From contig CM032228.1 of NCBI GenBank assembly GCA_019009955.1, positions 2,986,001 to 3,050,000 of the forward strand: a DNA stretch of 64,000 bases, written 5' to 3'. Made by a program: the position numbers and the translations under genes. Below, piece after piece: positions 1-11,400 of this stretch (the stretch's first letter is position 1; each line of letters begins with the position of its first letter). The stretch comes from Riptortus pedestris (Eukaryota > Arthropoda > Insecta > Hemiptera > Alydidae). The notes below the pieces were generated by a model, which saw only the letters and a list, made by a program, of their open reading frames with translations, was not told the DNA's origin and ran no database searches.

Positions 1-862
1 ACAGGAGTGGGGGTTATAAGGGAAGCCTGAAATTAAAAATAGCTATATTTCGTTTTCTATTGGTTTTTCGGCAAATATGCTCATAACAAAAGTTGTTTAT
101 TTTGTTATTTAGAGTAACTTTTGTTATTTACACTTTTGTCGTATACCGAAGTTTAAATGCGTTATACGCTAAAATTTATAGCGGGAGTCAACAATATTAT
201 TTGCCAAAAAAGACTCAACCGAACTAAATAAAACTCGGTATGTGTATTAGCAGTGAGGCCTTCATTTTAATAAGCCATACCAACATTTCTATGGACGGGC
301 AGGAGTGGGGGTTATAAAGGAAGCCTGAAATTAAAAATAGCGATATTTCGTTTCCTATTGATTTTTCCGCAAATATAAACATAACAAAAGTTGTCTATTT
401 TGTTATTTGGAGTAACTTTTGTTATATACACTTTTGTCGTATACCTAAGTATAAATGAGTTATATGTTAAAACTTTAGCTGGAGCCAACAATTTTATTGG
501 GCACTAACGGCTGAACCGAACTTAACAAAACTCGGTATGTCAATTACCATTAATTCTTCCATGATTATAAGTTATATTAAAATTTTTAGGTTCAAACGGG
601 AGTGGGGTTATAAGGGAGGCCTGAAATAAAAATTCACCATATTTACATGTATAAGAGACGGGAAATATAAAAATATCGAAGACAGTGAAGCCTTATCGAA
701 CAAATAATTCTATTATTAGTAAATCCACGGCAACGACGGGTATCAATCCTAAACACTAGGACGGGTAAATGTCAAAATATTGTGCAATGTAAAGCCTGCT
801 AAAAAATACCATCACCATTCAGCCTCAAATGAATTCCCGGGCGAAGCCGGGTATCTGAGCTA

Positions 863-863
<1 letters not shown>
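1..863 (+). mobile_element. Helitron-like non-autonomous element, family H1 (5' end outside window)
   Basis: The right end carries the hairpin CCCGGGCGAAGCCGGG (stem CCCGG/CCGGG), then 12 nt ending in CTAG at 860-863, followed by T. This is the classical Helitron 3' end inserted between A and T. The interior is made of modules of about 298 bp, restarting near 1, 298 and 597, each beginning with a GGAGTGGGGGTTATAAG-like block and containing a CAAAAGTTGTTTATTTTGTT-like block. No coding capacity is seen. The same sequence lies inverted at 1412-2534. Family assignment rests on end structure; no Rep/helicase is present. Confidence 0.7.
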
Positions 864-897
<34 letters not shown>

Positions 898-905
898 TAT
901 ATACA
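864..905. repeat. (TA)n microsatellite between two Helitron-like 3' ends
   Basis: About 42 bp of almost pure TA with one GA interruption. It separates the H1 end at 863 from the oppositely oriented H2 end at 906, so two element tails point at each other across it. Confidence 0.95.
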
Positions 906-1400
906 CTAGCTAAGGTACCCGGCGATGCCCGGGAAATCATTGCTGACTGACTAATGATTGTATTTTTATAGCAAGACTTCAATGTGTACAATTGCACTTC
1001 CCTCCACGATGTATTGTTTTTTCAAAACAGCCAATCCTAAAGTGTAACTTTCAGGGTTAATAGAATAGAAATTTTAGTTTTGAAGAATATATAAAAATGG
1101 GTTCCTAATTTATCCCTCACGACTTTTTGACTCTCGGTTTTTGAATAATTCAAACTATAATCATGGGTAGCATTTATTACAATTACATATCATCTATAAT
1201 GAACATATTTCCTGCCGAAAATCAATGCAAGCACATATAGTTTTAGCATAGTTTTATACATAAGATTATATTCGTATTAGTAAGCCTCAGTGGAAATCAC
1301 TTCCTGTCATGCCAGTATTCCATAGGAAATAAGTAAACTCAATTAACTCCCGTCAATTTCCGTTATCATCATTGTTTTCCTTAGAATATTGCTTCAGAAT
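906..1400 (-). mobile_element. Helitron-like element, family H2
   Basis: Read on the minus strand it ends with the hairpin CCCGGGCATCGCCGGG and a terminal CTAG at 906-909. The body matches the copy starting at 29897 (minus) and the plus-strand copy ending at 49757, including the stretch around a GGGTAGCATTTATTAC block. Non-coding. The 5' end is not resolved; the sequence runs into a short TA stretch at about 1400-1411. Confidence 0.65.
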
Positions 1401-1411
1401 ATATATATATA

Positions 1412-2530
1412 CTAGCTCAGATACCCGGCTTCGCCCGGGAATTCATTTGAGGCTGAATGGTGATAGTATTTTTTAGCAGGCTTTACATTGCACAATATTT
1501 TGACATTTACCCGTCCCAGTGTTTAGGATTGATACTCGTCGTTGCCGTGGATTTGCTAATAATAGAATATTTGTTCGATAAGGCTTCACTGTCTTCGATA
1601 TTTTTATATTTCCCGTCTCTTATACATGTAAATATGGTGAATTTTTATTTCAGGCCTCCCATATAACCCCCCTCCCGTTCGAACCTAAAAATTTTAATAT
1701 AACTTATAATTATGGAAGAATTAATGCTAATTGACATACCGAGCTTTGTTAAGTTAGGTTCAGCTGTTAGTGCCCAATAACATTGTTGGCTCCCGCTAAA
1801 GTTTTAACGTATAACTCATTTAAACTTAGGTATACGACAAAAGTGTATATAACAAAAGTTACTCCAAATAAGAAAATAAACAACTTTAGTTATGTTTATA
1901 TTTGCGGAAAAACCAATAGGAAACGAAATATCGCTATTTTTAATTTCAGGCTTCCCTTATAACCCCCACTCCCGCCCGTCCATAGAAATGTTGGTATGGC
2001 TTATTATAATGAAGACCTCACTGCTAATACACACACCGAGTTTTATTTAGTTCGGTTGAGTCTTTTTGGCAAATAATATTGTTGACTCCCTCTATAATTT
2101 TTAGCGTATAACGCATTTAAACATCGGTATACGACAAAAGTGTATATAACAAAAGTTACTCTAAATAACAAAATAAACAACTTTTGTTATGTGCATATTT
2201 GCCGAAAAACCAATAGAAAACGAAATATCGCTATTTTTAATTTCAGGCTTCCCTTATAACCCCCACTCCTGTTTGCCTCAGAGAAAATTAATATAGCCTA
2301 AAGTCTAAGTTGGGTTAGTAGTAATATACATACCAAGTTTCATAAAATTCGGTTCAGCCGTTTATGCGTGAAAAGGTAACAAACAAACAAACAAACAAAC
2401 AAACAAACAAACAAACAAACAAACAAACATACACGAAAGAAACAAAATGCAGATATAGTGTCTATGACATGTGAAACGAAAAGTTATCGTGAAATTTCGC
2501 GAAAAAAATCAATGTACAGACAGAGATTAC

Positions 2531-2534
<4 letters not shown>
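1412..2534 (-). mobile_element. Helitron-like element, family H1, inverted copy
   Basis: The minus-strand 3' end is CTAG at 1412-1415 preceded by the same hairpin as at 863. It then runs backward through the same ~298-bp modules, an ACGGCTGAACCGAA-type block, an (AAAC)n tract at 2378-2429 and a 5' region near 2450-2534 shared with copies at 35865 and 45810. Short open frames inside it are not genes. Confidence 0.7.
2378..2429. repeat. (AAAC)n microsatellite inside H1
   Basis: About 13 copies of AAAC. Shorter AAAC runs occupy the same place in other H1 copies (near 35795), so it is an expansion of an element-internal tract. Confidence 0.95.

Positions 2535-2603
<69 letters not shown>
2535..2603. 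repeat. (TA)n microsatellite
   Basis: About 69 bp of uninterrupted TA at the junction between the H1 5' end and a TE-X left end. The IYIYIY reading frames crossing it are artefacts. Confidence 0.97.
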
Positions 2604-2606
<3 letters not shown>

Positions 2607-2733
2607 TTTTGAACGAACCTCATTTTCGTCATCTCCTGGGTAGGATCGATGGACATTTGAAGAAAAATTTCGAAAATCGCGTCATGAGTACACCCTCAAT
2701 AGCTGATTTCTGGAGGAAATCTGGTAAAAACTA
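2604..2733 (-). mobile_element. TE-X left-end fragment
   Basis: This is the reverse of the conserved TE-X left arm, with blocks matching CATCTCCTGGGTAGGATCGA and GAAAATCGCGTCATGAGTAC. The terminal palindrome is degraded to GAGGAAATCTGGTAAAA. Confidence 0.7.
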
Positions 2734-3085
2734 AAGCGGAAGCCAACTATTTTGTTGGGCACTAACGATTGAACCGAACTTAACAAAACTCGGTATGTTA
2801 ATTATCATTAATTCTTACCTGATTATAAGCTACATTAAAATTTTTAGGTCCAAACGGTAGAGGGGGTTATGAGGGAGGCCTGAAATGAAAAATTGTGATA
2901 TTTCGTTTCCTATTAGATTCTCGGCAAACATGATAATAACAAAAGTTGTTTACTTTGTTATTTAGAGTAACTTTTTTTGCATTGACCTTTGTCGTAAAAT
3001 GAAGCAAACACGGGATATACGCTAAAACTGTAGGTGGAGTCATTAATTTTATTAGTGCTTATTTAAGTGCTTTTAATAAATGCAT
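2734..3085 (+). mobile_element. H1 module fragment
   Basis: One partial H1 module in plus orientation, including an ACCGAACTTAACAAAACTCG block and the GGGGGTTATGAGGGAGGCCT core. No ends preserved. It runs into the TA tract at 3086. Confidence 0.55.
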
Positions 3086-3086
3086 A

Positions 3087-3140
<54 letters not shown>
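3086..3140. repeat. (TA)n microsatellite
   Basis: About 55 bp of TA with an early TG interruption. The sequence that follows (3141-3362) is AT-rich and unclassified; I see no gene in it. Confidence 0.9.
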
Positions 3141-3144
<4 letters not shown>

Positions 3145-3362
3145 TGCACGACGTATACAAAAATAATAACAACCGCTCCAAAATTAAAATAAATAATAAA
3201 CATAAAAACACTTTCTATAAAAAAGTATAAAAAATCAAATAAAAACTCTGTTAATTCTGTTCGTTAGCAGTAGATACGTGCACACCAACAGGGCAGATAC
3301 ACACTGACTTAAAGGTAACTTGCAGGTTACACCCAGTCTACCCACTTAATAATTACATTAAT

Positions 3363-3830
3363 TTTAGCAGATTTCCCTTAAGGCAAATCAGCTATTGACT
3401 CGTACTCATGACGCGAGTTTCGAAAAAGTTCTTCAAATGTCCATCGATCCTACCCAGGAGATGACGAAAGTGAGGTCCGTTCAAAATTATATATATATAT
3501 TTGTCTGTTAACGCTCTAGCGGTCTCAATTTTCGTTTGATCGTTACCAAACTCGATATGTAAAAGTTTTATGCAAAAATAAAGATCAAGTTCGTTAATGG
3601 CTGAAATCGGACCAGTGGGAGGGGGGGTTTAGAGGGGAGGATTTTCGAAAATTCGAAATATCTCCGTTACTATACGTCGTATCGAATAATTATATAGAAT
3701 CAATCTTATTGCAAATTACATTTACTATAAATAATGTCATATACGTTTATTTTATATCTTGAATATTAACCGAGATATTTGCATTTTTCTGTTTTCAGCT
3801 TCTGAGATGAGATCGGCTAACTTCGGGTCT
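3363..3830 (+). mobile_element. TE-X left half
   Basis: Starts with AGCAGATTTCCCTTAAGG and the conserved left arm, a short TA tract near 3488, the GCTCTAGCGGTC motif, a poly-G tract near 3620 and the CGAAATATCTCCGTTAC block. It loses similarity at about 3800-3830. The continuation to about 3960 is unclassified. Confidence 0.7.
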
Positions 3831-3959
3831 AGTCGTGAGTTTCCGTCAAGAGCTAGTCCGGGCCGTTCCCGTAACTGTTTGACTCTCTATTCTGAAAGTT
3901 CTCTATTGTAAAACTTACAACGTATATGTTGTAATGTAAAACGTACTTAGGACACAAAT

Positions 3960-4486
3960 TAATATCAACAGACTTTTACTTGACACAATTATTAACTGGA
4001 CACTGAACAACAAATTCTTATTTTAATCGTTTTGGCCTAACAGATCAACCAAACTGTTACTGCGACTTAACTACTGAACAGACATACAGACACTTGCTCT
4101 ATGACTGCAGAATACTAACGGACCAAAGAGAAGACTTTAAATCCCAATTAAAATGCCGACAAGAAAATTGGCCTGTTGAGGAAAAACTATTATTTTATAA
4201 ACATAATAAACCATTAAAACAGTTTGCTGAAGAAATGTATGACTTCTTGAATTATTTGAAACTGAAATACAGTTAAATTAATTAATTATTCATTTATTGA
4301 ATCCAAAATTTGTTTTAGTTTTTCTTTTCTTTTTTTTGTTGTAAATAATTTTATTGTGCAAATATTTTATGTTATTATAGTTAAAAAAAATATGTTATGT
4401 ATCAAGCACACGTTATGTACTAATTATTGTACGGGACGTGTGGCTAATTAATTCCCTTCCTGTAGGGTTACTTCAGGAAGGAAATA

Positions 4487-4488
<2 letters not shown>
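3960..4488 (+). pseudogene. LINE fragment: C-terminal tail and 3' UTR
   Basis: The frame around 4040-4276 encodes a CxC...H...C knuckle (CYCDLTTEQTYRHLLYDC) typical of the extreme C-terminus of R1/Jockey/I-group LINE ORF2, closed by TAA at 4274-4276. A shifted frame just upstream recalls the LLTGH motif of the same tails. The 3' part is T-rich and ends in a GGAAATAAATAATA-type tail running into TA repeats. It is a 5'-truncated, dead copy. Confidence 0.6.

Positions 4489-4525
<37 letters not shown>
4489..4525. repeat. (TA)n microsatellite
   Basis: About 37 bp of TA between a LINE tail and a TE-X copy. Confidence 0.95.
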
Positions 4526-4528
<3 letters not shown>

Positions 4529-5330
4529 TTGTGTGTTACCACTCTAGCGGTCGCAATTATTGTTTAATCGTTAACAAACTCAATAATTAGTCATTTTATA
4601 TAAAAAGAAAGATCAAGTTCTTAACGGATGAATTAGGACCAGGGGGAGGGGGGGGGGTATAGAGGGTAGGAATCTCGAAAATATGAAATATCTCGGGGTT
4701 ACAATATACGTCGGATCGAAATATTGTATAGAACAATCGTATTGCAAATTACATTTACTATAAATATTGTTCTATACATACTTTTAATGGTTATTAAGGA
4801 AGATATTTGGAGTTTATGGTTTTACACCTTCAGTAAATACCCCCACTCCTACAAGTGTCATATTAATAAGAAGCTGTTATATCATGGACCACTTCATTGC
4901 AGGGTTAAATACCAAATATTGTGTTGAACACAGCTTTATTATACGAGATTTAAGCAAATACATTCTATTGATCCCACCCTCTTCTTTTGTTCTTGGATTA
5001 CTAAATTTTTAGTTATTGAGATAAAAATTATTCTGATGCATTGTAAATTATAGCACCAGCTATACTAAATAGTTTTCAATAAAATTAATATATTATATTC
5101 TGATATAATTCGGAAATTGTTTTTCATTCCGGTAAGAGGTTAGCAGACCTGTTTGTTTAAATTTCAGACGCTTCCCGTTGGGAGGGGAAATATTTCTTAT
5201 TACCGATTATGTTTTTTTATTCACTTAATATTGACGGTTGTGTTGTGAGACCAGTATGTAGATTTGTCTATTGTTAGATATCACGAGGGAAATCTGCTTA
5301 GTTTACGCAGCTCCTGAATGTAACTCTTTT
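4526..5330 (+). mobile_element. TE-X, right part, ending just upstream of a FAR-1 exon
   Basis: Begins at the CACTCTAGCGGTCGC block, has the 10-G tract near 4650 and the interior shared with 24208-24992. It ends at GGGAAATCTGCTTAGTTTAC (5288-5307) plus a degraded hairpin and terminal CTTTTT. The end lies about 41 bp before the splice acceptor at 5370-5371. Confidence 0.75.
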
Positions 5331-5371
5331 TATTGTATTCTAAAATAATTTGTAAAATGACATTGTTTCAG

Positions 5372-5436
5372 GCAATTAAGAAATTTATGGTTAAAGACAA
5401 ATATGATGAGGAGAGAGGAATACGAAAGGCAAAGAG
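5372..5436 (+). CDS. Fatty acyl-CoA reductase FAR-1, penultimate coding exon
   Basis: A 65-nt exon between a consensus acceptor (CATTGTTTCAG, AG at 5370-5371) and donor (GTAAAT at 5437). In the frame continued by the exon at 14971 it reads AIKKFMVKDKYDEERGIRKA then KR. This resembles the end of the FAR C-terminal 'sterile' domain: a GxRKYxLK-type helix, an acidic spacer, and basic residues before the final hydrophobic helix. The exon ends in phase 2 (AG), completed by G of the next exon to give Arg. FARs reduce fatty acyl-CoA to primary alcohols with NADPH at ER or peroxisomal membranes. Upstream exons are outside the window. The call depends on fusion to the last exon and on FAR-2 downstream; another short-exon gene is the alternative. 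Confidence 0.7.
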
Positions 5437-5495
5437 GTAAATATATTCCATTACTGGCATTTATATTGCTTAGAACCGTTTTTCATTCTTATAAA
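5437..5495 (+). other. FAR-1 intron, unique 5' part
   Basis: Only about 60 bp of single-copy intron separate the donor from the first 43-bp minisatellite unit. Confidence 0.6.
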
Positions 5496-8400
5496 TGTGT
5501 TGACGTCGAAGTAAACCACCTCAAAGGCATCTTTAGAATGTGTTGACGTCGAAGTAAACCACCTCAAAGGCATCTTTAGAATGTGTTGACGTTGAAGTAA
5601 ACCACCTCAAAGGCATCTTTAGAATGTGTTGACGTTGAAGTAAACCACCTCAAAGGCATCTTTAGAATGTGTTGACGTCGAAGTAAACCACCTCAAAGGC
5701 ATCTTTAGAATGTGTTGACGTTGAAGTAAACCACCTCAAAGGCATCTTTAGAATGTGTTGACGTTGAAGTAAACCACCTCAAAGGCATCTTTAGAATGTG
5801 TTGACGTTGAAGTAAACCACCTCAAAGGCATCTTTAGAATGTGTTGACGTCGAAGTAAACCACCTCAAAGGCATCTTTAGAATGTGTTGACGTTGAAGTA
5901 AACCACCTCAAAGGCATCTTTAGAATGTGTTGACGTTGAAGTAAACCACCTCAAAGGCATCTTTAGAATGTGTTGACGTTGAAGTAAACCACCTCAAAGG
6001 CATCTTTAGAATGTGTTGACGTTGGAGTAAACCACCTCAAAGGCATCTTTAGAATGTGTTGACGTTGAAGTAAACCACCTCAAAGGCATCTTTAGAATGT
6101 GTTGACGTTGAAGTAAACCACCTCAAAGGCATCTTTAGAATGTGTTGACGTTGAAGTAAACCACCTCAAAGGCATCTTTAGAATGTGTTGACGTTGAAGT
6201 AAACCACCTCAAAGGCATCTTTAGAATGTGTTGACGTTGAAGTAAACCACCTCAAAGGCATCTTTAGAATGTGTTGACGTTGAAGTAAACCACCTCAAAG
6301 GCATCTTTAGATTGTGTTGACGTTGAAGTAAACCACCTCAAAGGCATCTTTAGAATGTGTTGACGTTGAAGTAAACCACCTCAAAGGCATCTTTAGAATG
6401 TGTTGACGTTGAAGTAAACCACCTCAAAGGCATCTTTAGAATGTGTTGACGTTGAAGTAAACCACCTCAAAGGCATCTTTAGAATGTGTTGACGTCGAAG
6501 TAAACCACCTCAAAGGCATCTTTAGAATGTGTTGACGTTGAAGTAAACCACCTCAAAGGCATCTTTAGAATGTGTTGACGTTGAAGTAAACCACCTCAAA
6601 GGCATCTTTAGAGTGTGTTGACGTTGAAGTAAACCACCTCAAAGGCATCTTTAGAATGTGTTGACGTTGAAGTAAACCACCTCAAAGGCAACTTTAGAAT
6701 GTGTAGACGTTGAAGTAAACCACCTCAAAGGCATCTTTAGAATGTGTTGACGTTGAAGTAAACCACCTCAAAGGCATCTTTAGAATGTGTTGACGTTGAA
6801 GTAAACCACCTCAAAGGCATCTTTAGAATGTGTTGACGTTGAAGTAAACCACCTCAAAGGCATCTTTAGAATGTGTTGACGTTGAAGTAAACCACCTCAA
6901 AGGCATCTTTAGAATGTGTTGACGTTGAAGTAAACCACCTCAAAGGCATCTTTAGAATGTGTTGACGTTGAAGTAAACCACCTCAAAGGCATCTTTAGAA
7001 TGTGTTGACGTTGGAGTAAACCACCTCAAATGCATCTTTAGAATGTGTTGACGTTGAAGTAAACCACCTCAAAGGCATCTTTAGAATGTGTTGACGTTGA
7101 AGTAAACCACCTCAAAGGCATCTTTAGAATGTGTTGACGTTGAAGTAAACCACCTCAAAGGAATCTTTAGAATGTGTTGACGTTGAAGTAAACCACCTCA
7201 AAGGCATCGTTAGACTGTGTTGACGTTGCAGTAAACCACCTCAAAGGCATCTTTAGACTGTGTTGACGTTGAAGTAAACCACCTCAAAGGCATCTTTAGA
7301 ATGTGTTGACGTTGAAGTAAACCACCTCAAAGGCATCTTTAGAATGTGTTGACGTTGAAGTAAACCACCTCAAAGGCATATTTAGTATGTGTTGGCGTGG
7401 AATGAAACCACCTCAAAGGGATCTTTAGAATGTGTTGACGTTGACGTAACCCACCTCTCATGCATCTTTAGAATGTGTTGACGTTGAAGTAAACCACCTC
7501 AAATGCATCTTTAGAATGTGTTGACGTTGAAGTAAACCACCTCAAAGGCATCTTTAGAATGTGTTGACGTTGAAGTAAACCACCTCAAAGGCATCTTTAG
7601 AATGTGTTGACGTTGAAGTAAACCACCTCAAAGGCATCTTTAGAATGTGTTGACGTCGAAGTAAACCACCTCAAAGGCATCTTTAGAATGTGTTGACGTT
7701 GAAGTAAACCACCTCAAAGGCATCTTTAGAATGTGTTGACGTTGAAGTAAACCACCTCAAAGGCATCTTTAGAATGTGTTGACGTTGAAGTAAACCACCT
7801 CAAAGGCATCTTTAGAGTGTGTTGACGTTGAAGTAAACCACCTCAAAGGCATCTTTAGAGTGTGTTGACGTTGGAGTTAACCACCTCAAAGGCATCTTTA
7901 GAATGTGTTGACGTTGGAGTAAACCACCTCAAAGGCATCTTTAGAATGTGTTGACGTTGAAGTAAACCACCTCAAAGGCATCTTTAGAATGTGTTGACGT
8001 CGAAGTAAACCACCTCAAAGGCATCTTTAGAATGTGTTGACGTTGAAGTAAACCACCTCAAAGGCATCTTTAGAATGTGTTGACGTTGAAGTAAACCACC
8101 TCAAAGGCATCTTTAGAATGTGTTGACGTTGGAGTAAACCACCTCAAAGGCATCTTTAGAATGTGTTGACGTTGAAGTAAACCACCTCAAAGGCATCTTT
8201 AGAATGTGTTGACGTTGAAGTAAACCACCTCAAAGGCATCTTTAGAATGTGTTGACGTTGAAGTAAACCACCTCAAAGGCATCTTTAGAATGTGTTGACG
8301 TTGAAGTAAACCACCTCAAAGGCATCTTTAGAATGTGTTGACGTTGAAGTAAACCACCTCAAAGGCATCTTTAGAATGTGTTGACGTTGAAGTAAACCAC

Positions 8401-11400
8401 CTCAAAGGCATCTTTAGAATGTGTTGACGTTGAAGTAAACCACCTCAAAGGCATCTTTAGAATGTGTTGACGTTGAAGTAAACCACCTCAAAGGCATCTT
8501 TAGAATGTGTTGACGTTGAAGTAAACCACCTCAAAGGCATCTTTAGAATGTGTTGACGTTGAAGTAAAACACCTCAAAGGCATCTTTAGAGTGTGTTGAC
8601 GTTGAAGTAAACCACCTCAAAGGCATCTTTAGAATGTGTTGACGTTGAAGTAAACCACCTCAAAGGCATCTTTAGAATGTGTTGACGTTGAAGTAAACCA
8701 CCTCAAAGGCAGCTTTAGAATGTGTTGACGTTGAAGTAAACCACCTCAAAGGCATCTTTAGAATGTGTTGACGTTGAAGTAAACCACCTCAAAGGCATCT
8801 TTAGAATGTGTTGACGTTGAAGTAAACCACCTCAAAGGCATCTTTAGAATGTGTTGACGTTGAAGTAAACCACCTCAAAGGCATCTTTAGAATGTGTTGA
8901 CGTTGAAGTAAACCACCTCAAAGGCATCTTTAGAATGTGTTGACGTTGAAGTAAACCACCTCAAAGGCATCTTTAGAATGTGTTGACGTTGAAGTAAACC
9001 ACCTCAAAGGCATCTTTAGAATGTGTTGACGTTGAAGTAAACCACCTCATAGGCATCTTTAGAATGTGTTGACGTTGAAGTAAACCACCTCAAAGGCATC
9101 TTTAGAATGTGTTGACGTTGAAGTAAACCACCTCAAAGTCATCTATAGAATGTGTTGACGTTGAAGTAAACCACCTCAAAGGCATCATTAGAATGTGTTG
9201 AATTTGAAGTAAACCACCTCAAAGGCATCTTTAGAATGTGTTGACGTTGAAGTAAACCACCTCAAAGGCATCTTTAGAATGTGTTGACGTAGAAGTAAAC
9301 CACCTCAAAGGCATCTTTAGAATGTGTTGACGTTGAAGTAAACCACCACAAAGGCATCTTTAGAATGTGTTGACGTTGAAGTAAACCACCTCAAAGGCAT
9401 CTTTAGAATGTGTTGACGTTGTAGTAAACCACCTCAAAGGCATCTTTAGAATGTGTTGACGTTTAAGTAAACCACCTCAAAGGCATCTTTAGAATGTGTT
9501 GACGTTGAAGTAAACCACCTCAAAGGCATCTTTAGAATGTGTTGACGTTGAAGTAAACCACCTCAATGGCATCTTTAGTTTGTGTTGTCGTTGAAGTAAA
9601 CCACCTCCAAGGCATATTTAGATTGTGTTGACGTTGAAGAAAACCACATCAAAGGCATCTTTAGAATGTGTTGACGTTGAAGTAAACCACCTCAAAGGCA
9701 TCTTTAGAATGTGTTGACGTTGAAGTAAACCACCTCAAAGGCATCTTTAGAATGTGTTGACGTTGAAGTAAACCACCTCAAAGGCATCTTTAGAATGTGT
9801 TGACGTTGAAGTAAACCACCTCAAAGGCATCTTTAGAATGTGTTGACGTTGAAGTAAACCACCTCAAAGGCATCTTTAGAATGTGTTGACGTTGAAGTAA
9901 ACCACCTCAAAGGCATCTTTAGAATGTGTTGACGTAGAAGTAAACCACCTCAATGGAATCTTTAGAATGTGTTGACGTTGAAGTAAACCACCTCAAAGGC
10001 ATCTTTAGAATGTGTTGACGTTGAAGTAAACCACCTCAAAGGCATCTTTAGAATGTGTTGACGTTGAAGTAAACCACCTCAAAGGCATCTTTAGAATGTG
10101 TTGACGTTGAAGTAAACCACCTCAAAGGCATCTTTAGAATGTGTTGACGTCGAAGTAAACCACCTCAAAGGCATCTTTAGAATGTGTTGACGTCGAAGTA
10201 AACCACCTCAAAGGCATCTTTAGAATGTGTTGACGTTGAAGTAAACCACCTCAAAGGCATCTTTAGAATGTGTTGACGTGGAAGTAAACCACCTCAAAGG
10301 CATCTTTAGACTGTGTTGACGTGGAAGTAAACCACCTCTAAGGCATCTTTAGAATGTGTTGACGTTGAAGTAAACCACCTCAAAGGCATCTTTAGAATGT
10401 GTTGACGTCGAAGTAAACCACCTCAAAGGCATCTTTAGAATGTGTTGACGTTGAAGTAAACCACCTCAAAGGCATCTTTAGAATGTGTTGACGTTGAAGT
10501 AAACCACCTCAAAGGCATCTTTAGAATGTGTTGACGTTGAAGTAAACCACCTCAAAGGCATCTTTAGAATGTGTTGACGTTGAAGTAAACCACCTCAAAG
10601 GCATCTTTAGAATGTGTTGACGTTGTAGTAAACCACCTCAAAGGCATCTTTAGAATGTGTTGACGTTGGAGTAAACCACCTCAAAGGCATCTTTAGAATG
10701 TGTTGACGTTTGAGTAAACCACCTCAAAGGCATCTTTAGAATGTGTTGACGTTGGAGTAAACCACCTCAAAGGCATCTTTAGAATGTGTTGACGTTGAAG
10801 TAAACCACCTCAAAGGCATCTTTAGAATGTGTTGACGTTGAAGTAAACCACCTCAAAGGCATCTTTAGAATGTGTTGACGTTGAAGTAAACCACCTCAAA
10901 GGCATCTTTAGAATGTGTTGACGTTGAAGTAAACCACCTCAAAGGCATCTTTAGAATGTGTTGACGTTGAAGTAAACCACCTCAAAGGCATCTTTAGAAT
11001 GTGTTGACGTCGAAGTAAACCACCTCAAAGGCATCTTTAGAATGTGTTGACGTTGAAGTAAACCACCTCAAAGGCATCTTTAGAATGTGTTGACGTGGAA
11101 GTAAACCACCTCAAAGGCATCTTTAGAATGTGTTGACGTGGGAGGAAACCACCTCAAAGGCATCTTTAGAATGTGTTGACGTTGAAGTAAACCACCTCAA
11201 AGGCATCTTTAGAATGTGTTGACGTTGGAGTAAACCACCTCAAAGGCATCTTTAGAATGTGTTGACGTTGGAGTAAACCACCTCAAAGGCATCTTTAGAA
11301 TGTGTTGACGTTGGAGTAAACCACCTCAAAGGCATCTTTAGAATGTGTTGACGTTGAAGTAAACCACCTCAAAGGCATCTTTAGAATGTGTTGACGTTGA

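Noticed and set aside
2458..2734. Open frames full of Ile-Tyr repeats (also at 24024, 35775, 49167, 59785, 62503)
   Set aside because: They are translations of TA microsatellites and TE-X left ends; codon content is purely repeat-driven.
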